Positions 6,778 to 13,510 of a stretch of DNA of 34,897 bases are shown in pieces (position 1 is the first letter of the stretch; the number at the start of each line of letters is the position of its first letter). A program made the position numbers and the translations under genes. The notes under the pieces are model-generated. The model worked only from the letters and a program-made list of their open reading frames with translations. It did no database searches and had not been told where the DNA came from. Origin of the DNA: Muribaculum sp. (GTDB lineage: Bacteria; Bacteroidota; Bacteroidia; Bacteroidales; Muribaculaceae); the NCBI GenBank assembly GCA_023664085.1, contig JAMPGE010000019.1, positions 1-34,897 on the forward strand, in the 5' to 3' direction.

Positions 6778-8871
6778 TTATTTCACGATGATTTTGCGTC
6801 CGTTGAAGATATACAGACCGGCGGGGAGTGTCTTCAGGTCGGATGCCTTGGCGGAGCGGAGCACGAGAGTGCCGTCTACGGCGTAAACGTTGCCCGCGGG
6901 AGCCTCAACACCGATTTCCTCTACTCCGGACTGGATGTCGACGTTGAACTTATAGCGGAGTTCGGGGCTGATGCGGCCGCTCTGATAGTTGGTTTCTGTA
7001 TATTCCTGATTGCTGAATGATCCGGCGGGGAATACAACTTCATATGTACCTTTGTCGGTATAAGCCCTGGAGAATGTCACAGTGCCGAGATATTCATTGT
7101 CAAAATCGTATGCCACGGGGCTTTCCTCAAGCTTCACACCGTCTTTGTAGAGTGCGGCGTTGCGGGGATCTACAGCCGCGCCATCGGCATACATGGGCAC
7201 GTCCACACCCTGATCAAATATGAGTTGAACGGTCTGCAGAGAGGAGATGGCGGAATCGGGGGTAGGAGTGACGGTGGTGGGGATGAAGTCTTCGGTGATG
7301 ACGGTGCTTCCCTTCACGATGAATTCAGCGTCGAAGGCGAGACTCAGCGAATAGCCGGTGTCGCCGGAGCCGTCAATGAGACGGAAGTAGCTGGCTGGAA
7401 CCATCAGAATATAGTTGCCGCTTTCGGTGATGGGTTCGGGAAGAGTGAATGTAACCTGGCTGCCGTTGATTACGGGTTCGCTGATTACAGGTACGACTTC
7501 ACCGCCCTGACGGTTGAGCAGGCGAGCTATGCCGGATGTGCCGGATCTTTCTATTCTTACACCTGTGCTGTTGGTCAGTGTGATCGTGTAGAGTTCATCG
7601 AGAGGCTCGCTGTTGTTGGGAGATACGAGTACCAGACGCGGGGTGGTGTTGTCACACAGTGTGTTGTAGGTGGTCACGGAGTTTGCGCCGGCGGCCTTGC
7701 TGTCGTTGCCCCTGATGCGGCGGCCTTCCATATCGTTGGCGCCGAAGCTCCATGTAAGGTATGAGTTGCTGCCAATGGCGGCTCCGATCTCCGAGGGGCT
7801 GAGCGTAAGGAACCATACGTCCCCTTTATCGTTGGATTCCATGGTGCCTGCGTCAGCTGATACGCCGAAGCCCTTGGATACCTTGAAGTCGCTCACTGTG
7901 ACGGGAGCGGAGAAGTTGACGGTAAACACGCCGAGATTGGTGTTCTCAATCACGTAAGTGTCCGGATCGGGGCTGATGGTGAAAGTGACGGGAGAGAAGT
8001 CGTATTCCTTAGTGCCGCCGGTGTAGGGCACGGTGATTTCGCCTACCAGAGTCTTTTCATACTCGTAGGGAGCGGGGAGTTTGTTGTCGCGCCCTGCGGC
8101 CACATCGGCGGGAGTAAGACCCCGTGCATAAAACTTCACGCGGAGCTCATAGCGATGGCCTTCGAAGAGGGGCTCGGATCCGCCGGCGAAGAATGTGATG
8201 CCGTTGGTCCACTGGTCCACGTAGGGGGTGGCGAGCATTGTGCCGTTGAGTACATAGCGGTTGCGGTTGTTCAGACGCAGGAGATTGGGCTGTCCTTCCA
8301 AACCTTCCTCTTCGGATTCCATATCCCACAGTTCCCATGTGAGGAAGTTGATTTCCGAATTGTTGGAAGTCTGGAAAGTGAAGGTCTGGTCCTGGCCGAA
8401 GTTTACGATCTTGGAATCGGCGGCCGGACTTACGGAGTTGATGGTGACGGGCTCGTAGGACTCGGTGGCAAGGTTCGGGTCTTCGAGAGTATAGTTGAGG
8501 ATGATTTCAGGGTTTTTCTGACCGCTTACGGTAATGGTTCCGGCGGGAATCACTATCTGATATTCACCGTTTTGAGTAGGGGTAGGGAATTCGATGCGCA
8601 CTACGTTGGACATGCCCATGTTGGCTGCCCACACCCAGTAGTCGAATACGGTGCTGTATTCGTCGTCACCGGTATCGAGGTTTGTCATGGTGGCTTCAGC
8701 TCCGCTGGCCACTGAGGGAAGGTTGGAGAATTTCAACTGGATGCGCTCCATGGAGTAGTTTTCTCTTACAGTCCCTTGCGCGGGGGTAATCGTATAGCTT
8801 GGGAATGCCGCCGAGGCGAGCATTGGCACTGCCGCCATGGCAAGTGCTCCGAGTAAAGCTTTACAGTTCAT
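6778..8871 (-). CDS. Secreted multi-domain surface protein with C-terminal sorting-like domain
   Basis: This 697-aa protein begins with a signal peptide (about 1-22, hydrophobic core then ASAA). The body is a series of beta-rich, Ig-like stretches: repeated openings of the type 'SVSPAADS', 'LVSPNNSE' and 'TPTPDSAIS' at roughly 100-aa spacing, each with hydrophobic alternation. The last 40 residues (VYAVDGTLV ... LPAGLYIFNGRKIIVK) resemble the C-terminal domain that sends Bacteroidota proteins through the type IX secretion system, in a short form with NGRK. No catalytic motif was recognised, so the role on the surface is unknown. The 471-aa protein at 18337 has the same overall plan and the same C-terminal end, so the two are probably distant paralogues. 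A strong terminator follows; no clear promoter was found upstream. Confidence 0.8.
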   Translation of the reverse strand: MNCKALLGALAMAAVPMLASAAFPSYTITPAQGTVRENYSMERIQLKFSNLPSVASGAEATMTNLDTGDDEYSTVFDYWVWAANMGMSNVVRIEFPTPTQNGEYQIVIPAGTITVSGQKNPEIILNYTLEDPNLATESYEPVTINSVSPAADSKIVNFGQDQTFTFQTSNNSEINFLTWELWDMESEEEGLEGQPNLLRLNNRNRYVLNGTMLATPYVDQWTNGITFFAGGSEPLFEGHRYELRVKFYARGLTPADVAAGRDNKLPAPYEYEKTLVGEITVPYTGGTKEYDFSPVTFTISPDPDTYVIENTNLGVFTVNFSAPVTVSDFKVSKGFGVSADAGTMESNDKGDVWFLTLSPSEIGAAIGSNSYLTWSFGANDMEGRRIRGNDSKAAGANSVTTYNTLCDNTTPRLVLVSPNNSEPLDELYTITLTNSTGVRIERSGTSGIARLLNRQGGEVVPVISEPVINGSQVTFTLPEPITESGNYILMVPASYFRLIDGSGDTGYSLSLAFDAEFIVKGSTVITEDFIPTTVTPTPDSAISSLQTVQLIFDQGVDVPMYADGAAVDPRNAALYKDGVKLEESPVAYDFDNEYLGTVTFSRAYTDKGTYEVVFPAGSFSNQEYTETNYQSGRISPELRYKFNVDIQSGVEEIGVEAPAGNVYAVDGTLVLRSAKASDLKTLPAGLYIFNGRKIIVK

Positions 8872-9091
8872 AAAGTTGGTTGTTTGTTAATAATTGAGTT
8901 GTATAAATTGTATAAGATGTGCAACGTAAAAATGCGCCCCTTGGCACATGTAACAATACGATGAAAACGGAGCCTTTGCGCCACATGTGGAAAAATATAG
9001 GGATTTGGCACAAATCCACTGATTATGCTTCCTTCCGTAGACTATTCCAACGTTTCAGTGGCAAATTTAATAAAATTTCTAAATAAAACAA
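8872..9091. other. Upstream region of the secreted protein gene
   Basis: A-T-rich non-coding sequence. On the minus strand there are TATACAAT-like and TATATTTTT-like sequences but no exact TAnnTTTG, so the promoter of the 697-aa protein gene could not be placed. No open frame of note. Confidence 0.4.
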
Positions 9092-9129
9092 CAATCATGG
9101 GCAAAAAAATCACATTTTGCCCATGATTG
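9092..9129 (-). terminator. Hairpin terminator of the FMN-binding protein gene
   Basis: Perfect 15-bp arms (CAATCATGGGCAAAA / TTTTGCCCATGATTG) around an 8-base loop. Read on the minus strand it lies about 55 bases past the stop at 9185 and is followed by a T-rich run (TGTTGTTTTATTTAG). Confidence 0.75.
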
Positions 9130-9141
9130 AGAAAAAAACTT

Positions 9142-9155
9142 TACGGATTACCGTA
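9142..9155. promoter_or_regulatory. Inverted repeat TACGG-N4-CCGTA
   Basis: TACGG ATTA CCGTA has the same arms and spacing as the core of the dyad at 1923-1938 in front of the response regulator. It lies between the FMN-binding protein stop and its terminator, about 270 bases upstream of the secreted protein start. On the plus strand it is followed by six T residues, so a small terminator is the alternative reading. Confidence 0.35.
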
Positions 9156-9184
9156 TTTTTTATGGTACGGGGAGCTTGTCCCTC

Positions 9185-9589
9185 CTATTTCAGTCCGGCC
9201 TGGACGTTGCGGATGACGGCACGGCTGCTCAGTGTGGCTCCCGACACGGCATCCACTTTCTTCGCCCGGGCCTTCTCCACGGTCAGACCGTTCCACTTGC
9301 GAAGAAGTCCGCTCCGCTTCACTTTGTTGAAATACGCCGGTGTCTCCTTGTTGGGGAGGGCTACGATAGAGTCTATCCTATTGTTGGTGATATATATTTT
9401 CAAGGGGGTGGGCCCGCCGTATCCACGGATCGAGGCTCCCGCCTTGGTGGTGTTGACCACTCTCTGCGCGCTCTTCCTGGACTTGTTCTTCTGGCAAGAG
9501 GCTTCAAGCGGCATACCGATCGTAACCGCTCCCGCCATCAGCACGCTTAGTGAGCACCCAAGCAATATCCTGTTCCAAAATTTTGCCAT
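9185..9589 (-). CDS. FMN-binding domain protein (covalent flavin), exported
   Basis: This 134-aa protein starts with a basic, then hydrophobic stretch (residues 5-30), either a signal peptide or a membrane anchor; C32 is not in a good lipobox. The rest is an FMN_bind domain (PF04205) of the kind found in NqrC, RnfG and related electron carriers. The motif near the C-terminus, D113-x-V-SGATLSS (S116-S122), is the flavinylation site: in this family an ApbE-type transferase attaches FMN to the threonine, here T119. The protein is monocistronic, with a promoter at 9612-9640 and a terminator at 9092-9129. No ApbE, Rnf or Nqr gene is nearby, so its electron partner is unknown. The family call is firm and the role is inferred. 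Confidence 0.85.
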   Translation of the reverse strand: MAKFWNRILLGCSLSVLMAGAVTIGMPLEASCQKNKSRKSAQRVVNTTKAGASIRGYGGPTPLKIYITNNRIDSIVALPNKETPAYFNKVKRSGLLRKWNGLTVEKARAKKVDAVSGATLSSRAVIRNVQAGLK

Positions 9590-9611
9590 AAATTTTCTGT
9601 TTTTTCGACTT

Positions 9612-9640
9612 CAAAGTTAAAAAAAATCCGTCAATTTCCA
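9612..9640 (-). promoter_or_regulatory. Promoter of the FMN-binding protein gene
   Basis: On the minus strand TTG (9641-9639) lies about 19 bases before TAACTTTG (9619-9612), giving a start near 9605 and a short leader to ATG 9589. Confidence 0.55.
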
Positions 9641-9665
9641 ATGAAGCCGTCAAAACATATCTACA

Positions 9666-9727
9666 TAAGTAGTTGATAAAAATTAACCGATATAATTAAG
9701 TAGTTGATAAAAATTAACCGATATAAA
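9666..9727. repeat. 31-bp tandem duplication
   Basis: Two adjacent 31-base copies (9666-9696 and 9697-9727), differing only near their ends, each containing AGTTGATAAAAATTAA and ACCGATATA. The same core recurs inverted at 10018-10038 and 18190-18210 and direct at 34808-34828, always close to a full or partial copy of the 148-bp element. Confidence 0.85.
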
Positions 9728-9854
9728 TAGTAAAAAAACTTGAACTATAAAACTTTTTCTTTTTGGCCATTTTGACTCTGTCCCTCAGTCTAATATAATA
9801 TATTAGGCTTCGCTCCAAAGCCAAACTGTCTCAAAAATAATTAAGTTTTATATG
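9728..9854. other. Non-coding sequence with small palindromes
   Basis: Contains a palindrome CTAATATAATATATTAG (9790-9806) and an overlapping GGCTT/AAGCC hairpin. These could be an insertion-sequence end or terminator debris. I could not assign them to a known element. Confidence 0.35.
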
Positions 9855-10002
9855 TAATGTCACTAAATTAAGAACTGTCGGGGCTCGCCTCGGAGAGGCG
9901 AGATTCGTGGTTAACCCCAGGCTTTAGCCTGGGGATCGCCAAGATAAGTAAAATGAGCCTCGAAGAGGCGATGTCGTGAGAACTCTTATTTTAGCGACAT
10001 TA
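9855..10002 (+). mobile_element. 148-bp MITE-like element, copy A
   Basis: The element starts TAATGTCACTAAA and ends with its near-perfect inverse (one base differs at the right end), so it has terminal inverted repeats of about 13 bp that include a TA at each edge. It holds three consecutive hairpins: CTCGCCTC/GAGGCGAG, CCCCAGGC/GCCTGGGG and GCCTC/GAGGC. It codes for nothing. Copy B at 25238 matches it at 147 of 148 positions. Confidence 0.75.
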
Positions 10003-10017
10003 GTTTTATATGTTCAT

Positions 10018-10038
10018 TAATTTTTATCAACTACTTAA
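10018..10038 (-). repeat. AGTTGATAAAAATTAA repeat, inverted copy
   Basis: Inverse of the core of the 31-bp tandem repeat at 9666-9727, so the 148-bp element is bracketed by inverted copies of this sequence. The 34-base stretch from 10003 matches, inverted, the flank of the edge copy at 34843. Confidence 0.75.
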
Positions 10039-10069
10039 CAAAATAAGTTTAGACAACTTCAATGGGGTG

Positions 10070-11161
10070 TTATTCGCGGCCGCCGGACAGCACCGACAGT
10101 GTGCGCGGCGACAATTTCCGCAGAAGCACGTAGGCTGTCACTCCCGATAGCGTTAGCACCGTAAAACTCATCAGGTATGTGCACTCGGCCTGAAAGAAGT
10201 TGTCTGCCCCGAAAATATGAAGGCATATTTCCCTTGCTTTTGTGCAGAAACATTGATGCACGGCGTAAATCATAAAGGTGGAGCCCGTAAGTACGGCCAT
10301 CACCTTGTTTGCTTCGTAGCGATACAGCGCTTTGCCGACACTGCAGCACATTGTAAAAACAATGCATACCCCGAATATTCTGATTGTCTTTCGTAAGACC
10401 GGTATTTCAATGAAATGTATTGCAAACCCGGCGACCAGTCCAAGTATCAAAAAGATCAACACGAATCGCCATCCCACTTTCGGCAGCGGACAGCGACGCA
10501 GGGCAAGCCACGCTCCGAGCACAAACCATTGAAACTCGTAAGTGTCTGTCGGCAGCAGAGCATACCAGGCGAAGAAGATTGCCGTGAGAATATGGCTTCT
10601 CCCTATTAGCCATGCCAATGGAGCCAACAAAATGTAGACCATCAGATTGCGGATGTACCAGAAGGCGAAGGCATAGGGATATCCGGTGGTGCCGAGGTCC
10701 CAGAATCCGGTTGCCATGCGGGCCAGGCCTTCCCTGCCGCCGGCGAATACTCCGTAATCCGGCATTCCCAGCCATTTGTATTTCACGTAGAGGAGGGCCA
10801 GACAAATCACGTTCCATATCATATACGGCACCAGCAGTGTCCTCACCCTTTTGCGCAATTTGTCGGTATAGATTCTCCATCCCGTCTGCCATAGCAGGCG
10901 GGATTTTACAGGCATATCAAGCAGGCTGACGGTGTTTCTGAAATAGAGATAGGCCGACAAAACGAAAAATACCGCCGAGGCAAACTGCTCCGTCATAAAC
11001 GAAGGAAGATTCACCGCATACCAATATAAGGGTTGATGGTCTTCTCCACCGGGGGTAATCTCCGGCAATTCCGTATGTACCGACACCACGAGAAGAATCA
11101 TAACCAGCTTAATCTCAGGAATAAACCTGATAGCGGTATGATTGTCAGAATGCATATGCAT
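10070..11161 (-). CDS. Acyltransferase 3 family membrane protein
   Basis: A 363-aa protein dominated by hydrophobic segments (about ten predicted membrane spans). The N-terminal RFIPEIKLVMILLVVSVHTEL matches the start of the acyltransferase 3 fold (PF01757, OafA/WecH-like), with the family histidine at H29 in the first span; the FFVLSAYLYF segment corresponds to the usual 'FFxLSGfl'. Such enzymes transfer acetyl or other acyl groups to sugars of surface glycans. It is the last gene of a three-gene operon and its start overlaps the glycosyltransferase stop: ATG 11161 by 17 bases, or ATG 11155 by 11 bases. It therefore probably decorates a glycan made with that glycosyltransferase. The substrate is not predictable. 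Confidence 0.82.
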   Translation of the reverse strand: MHMHSDNHTAIRFIPEIKLVMILLVVSVHTELPEITPGGEDHQPLYWYAVNLPSFMTEQFASAVFFVLSAYLYFRNTVSLLDMPVKSRLLWQTGWRIYTDKLRKRVRTLLVPYMIWNVICLALLYVKYKWLGMPDYGVFAGGREGLARMATGFWDLGTTGYPYAFAFWYIRNLMVYILLAPLAWLIGRSHILTAIFFAWYALLPTDTYEFQWFVLGAWLALRRCPLPKVGWRFVLIFLILGLVAGFAIHFIEIPVLRKTIRIFGVCIVFTMCCSVGKALYRYEANKVMAVLTGSTFMIYAVHQCFCTKAREICLHIFGADNFFQAECTYLMSFTVLTLSGVTAYVLLRKLSPRTLSVLSGGRE

Positions 11162-12290
11162 CTTGCAGGCGGTTTATAAAATTGGACCATGAAAATTTTG
11201 CTTCAAAGGCAGCGCGGGCCGCGAGGCCCATATCGCGGCGCATAACCGGATCTGCGGCGAGTTGCCGGATGGCGTCTGCCAGAGAGGCCGCGTCCGTAGG
11301 GCGAACCACCAAAGTGTCGGAAAGGGGGGTAAGGAATTCCGCCTGTCCGCCGGTGAGGGTGGAAATCTGCGGTCTGCCGCAGGCCATGAATTCAAGATTG
11401 TTGAAGCCGAAGGCTTCCGGATCAATGGAGGGAAACACTCCGAAATGCGACTCGGATATCAACTGGAGGGGATTGTCAATCTTTCGCGTCCAGTCTATTT
11501 TATCCATCACGCCCCTGCTCTGCGCCCTGCGCCGCAAGGCGTCCATATAGTCGGGGTCGCCGTTTCCGGCGATGCGGAGTCTCACTTTCACGTTTTTGAG
11601 CAGCGACATGGCGTCAATGAGCACTTCGAGGCCTTTGCCGGCTTTCACCACTCCAAGATACATTGCCACGATCGGCCCGCGCTCGGGCTCGGGCGCCACT
11701 TCGTGATCCTCGGGCAACAGCACGGAATTGTAGCATACCATGGTGTCTTCCGTGCGGAAAGGATAGCGGCCGTCGGGCCATGCCGCCAGAAACCTACGCC
11801 GCGAGAACTCGGATACAAACAGCAGCCGATCCACGCGGGAATATATGTAGCGGCGTATGCGGGAGTCCTTGCCGCGTAGCCCTTTATGGCGGGTAAATAC
11901 AATGCGGATGTCGGGGCGCCGGGCAAGGCGGCGGGCAAGGATGGCGGTGAGGGCATCATGGTGGGTGTGCACATGGATGATCCCTTTGCCGCGGGCCACG
12001 GATCTCAGCATAGAGCGGATGATCAGGGCCGAGAAGATATCGGGATATCGCCGCAGCGGGGCATGCCTCACGGATATGCCGGCCTGTGCGAAGCGGGAAT
12101 CAATCTCTTTGATGTCGCGCGTGAGCACGCGCACCTTCCATTTCCGGGAGCGGAAATGGCGGCATATGTCCAGAATATAGCTTTCCGGGCCTCCCCAGAT
12201 TTCACCCCCCGCGATATGAATGAGCGTGGGGGCTATGCGTGCGGGGACGGTGCGCGGGCCGGCTGCCGGCTGTTCATCAGTTGATGCCAC
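11145..12290 (-). CDS. Glycosyltransferase family 4 (GT-B)
   Basis: A 381-aa cytoplasmic or membrane-associated GT-B enzyme. The N-terminal acceptor half begins at LIHIAGGEIWGGPESYILDICRHF (glycine-rich loop). The C-terminal donor half holds DPEAFGFNNLEFMACGRP, the E-x7-E signature of retaining GT4 enzymes, then a STLTGGQAEFL loop. The likely donor is a nucleotide sugar and the likely product a surface polysaccharide or glycolipid. The start is GTG 12290, overlapping the stop of the upstream AlaDh/PNT gene by 14 bases; no in-frame ATG lies near the start. The overlap on both sides shows tight co-translation with its neighbours. Confidence 0.87.
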   Translation of the reverse strand: MASTDEQPAAGPRTVPARIAPTLIHIAGGEIWGGPESYILDICRHFRSRKWKVRVLTRDIKEIDSRFAQAGISVRHAPLRRYPDIFSALIIRSMLRSVARGKGIIHVHTHHDALTAILARRLARRPDIRIVFTRHKGLRGKDSRIRRYIYSRVDRLLFVSEFSRRRFLAAWPDGRYPFRTEDTMVCYNSVLLPEDHEVAPEPERGPIVAMYLGVVKAGKGLEVLIDAMSLLKNVKVRLRIAGNGDPDYMDALRRRAQSRGVMDKIDWTRKIDNPLQLISESHFGVFPSIDPEAFGFNNLEFMACGRPQISTLTGGQAEFLTPLSDTLVVRPTDAASLADAIRQLAADPVMRRDMGLAARAAFEAKFSWSNFINRLQDAYAF

Positions 12291-13383
12291 CGGCCAGCAT
12301 TACCTTGATGTCTACACTCGGCAGGTTGAGATACGAGCCTATCAACTTGTCTACGAGCTTGCCGTGATAGGTCACCACTCCGTTCTGCACACCTTCCGTG
12401 GTGGATAACATAGCCTGGAAGCCATCCTTTATGGCCATCTCGTTGAAGAAATTCACGAGCACGTTGGAGAGGGCCATGGCCACGGTGCGGGGCACACTCA
12501 CCGAGGGCTGAAGTTCGTTGAAATCGAGCACGTAGCAGTTGTCTTTCATCACCATAGAGAGCTTTTTGGGCAATTCAAAGGGGCGCGTGGTGGTGCCCAA
12601 AATAATTACGTCGGCGCTCTTCACCTTGTTGTAGAGCACTTTGGGATGTATGGCCAGAGTGGTGAGCTGGCGTCCGCAGCAGGCGGATGCGGTCTGCAGG
12701 GCGGAGATGTCATTGTTGAGCAGCGTCACGGACGCTCCGGAATCGATGGCTGCGTTGGCCGCGGCAAACACTTCGTTGCCGTCGCCTATAATGAGCACTT
12801 CGCAGGGATTGATGCCGGCCACTCCTGCCAGAAGCACCCCTTTGCCGCCTCCGAGGAAGGAGAGATGATCCTGGGCATACATGATTGCGGCCCGTCCGTT
12901 GATTTCATCTATTATGTTGGCGAATACGGGCTCGTCGTTGTGGCTGTACATATTGTCGAGGCATGCCAGCGTCACTTTCTTGTCGAGTAAGGCCTTGATG
13001 GTGCCGTGGGCGAAAAGAGTCTTGTCCATCATGCATAGCAGGGTGGCGCCGTCGCGCATCTTGAAAATGTCTTTTTCCATCAGGGGCGCATAGCTGAGCA
13101 CCGTGGATGCCTGCAGGGCCGTGTCGTGGTCCACTATCTCGGCTCCGTATTCTGCATACGTATCGTCGGAAAAAGAGATGTCGATGCCGGCTCCCTCCTC
13201 CACCATCACCCTGATACCTCCGGAGGTGAGCATTCCCACAGCCTCCGGTGTAAGCAGCAGTCGTGTCTCTTCCGTGTCGGGATAGTTCGCAATCAGACTG
13301 ATCGTGATTCTACTTCCTTCAGTAGTGGTCTCTGACGGCTTGAGTTGCGGGTCAAGCTCTATTGTCTTGTTATTTTCTTCCAT
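12277..13383 (-). CDS. AlaDh/PNT-family protein, alanine dehydrogenase-like but with altered active site
   Basis: The start is set at ATG 13383 (368 aa). The frame reaches 13476, but the promoter TATTTTTG at 13461-13454 lies inside that extension, so it cannot be coding. The fold is recognisable: TRLLLTPEAVGML corresponds to the RVALTP start of alanine dehydrogenase, GGGKGVLLAGVAGINPCEVLIIGDG to the start of the NAD domain, and VPRTVAMALSN to the VPRTSTIALTN block. Compared by eye with Bacillus alanine dehydrogenase, the catalytic lysine (VKVKEP) is replaced in VLSYAPL, the histidine of YLHLA is replaced by aspartate in CMMDKTL, the dinucleotide GxGxxG is broken, and about 30 residues are missing after YVLDFNE. 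It may be a divergent dehydrogenase or a non-enzymatic relative. First gene of an operon with a GT4 and an acyltransferase. Confidence 0.75.
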   Translation of the reverse strand: MEENNKTIELDPQLKPSETTTEGSRITISLIANYPDTEETRLLLTPEAVGMLTSGGIRVMVEEGAGIDISFSDDTYAEYGAEIVDHDTALQASTVLSYAPLMEKDIFKMRDGATLLCMMDKTLFAHGTIKALLDKKVTLACLDNMYSHNDEPVFANIIDEINGRAAIMYAQDHLSFLGGGKGVLLAGVAGINPCEVLIIGDGNEVFAAANAAIDSGASVTLLNNDISALQTASACCGRQLTTLAIHPKVLYNKVKSADVIILGTTTRPFELPKKLSMVMKDNCYVLDFNELQPSVSVPRTVAMALSNVLVNFFNEMAIKDGFQAMLSTTEGVQNGVVTYHGKLVDKLIGSYLNLPSVDIKVMLAGGIN

Positions 13384-13453
13384 AGCTATCAAGGTTATGT
13401 TTTTGACGGAGTCCAAGACCGGGTCTTGGATTGAAGTCGCTCGAACTTCCTTG

Positions 13454-13485
13454 CAAAAATATAAATTTTGGTTCATTCTGTCAAA
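13454..13485 (-). promoter_or_regulatory. Promoter of the AlaDh/PNT - GT4 - acyltransferase operon
   Basis: On the minus strand TTTG (13485-13482) is followed after exactly 20 bases by TATTTTTG (13461-13454), a full consensus match. The start would be near 13447, so translation must begin downstream, at ATG 13383. Confidence 0.75.
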
Positions 13486-13500
13486 TTTTTGCTAATTTTG
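13467..13500 (+). promoter_or_regulatory. Promoter of the first DUF2723 gene
   Basis: TTTG (13467-13470), a 22-base gap, then TAATTTTG (13493-13500). The start would fall near 13506, only a few bases before ATG 13511, so the mRNA may be nearly leaderless. Confidence 0.6.
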
Positions 13501-13510
13501 TAGTCGGTAA

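Noticed and set aside
9790..9806. End of a known insertion sequence
   Set aside because: A palindrome is present, but I could not match it to any element, and no transposase gene is nearby.
13384..13476. N-terminal extension of the AlaDh/PNT-like protein
   Set aside because: A full-consensus promoter lies inside it (13454-13485), so ATG 13383 is the better start.
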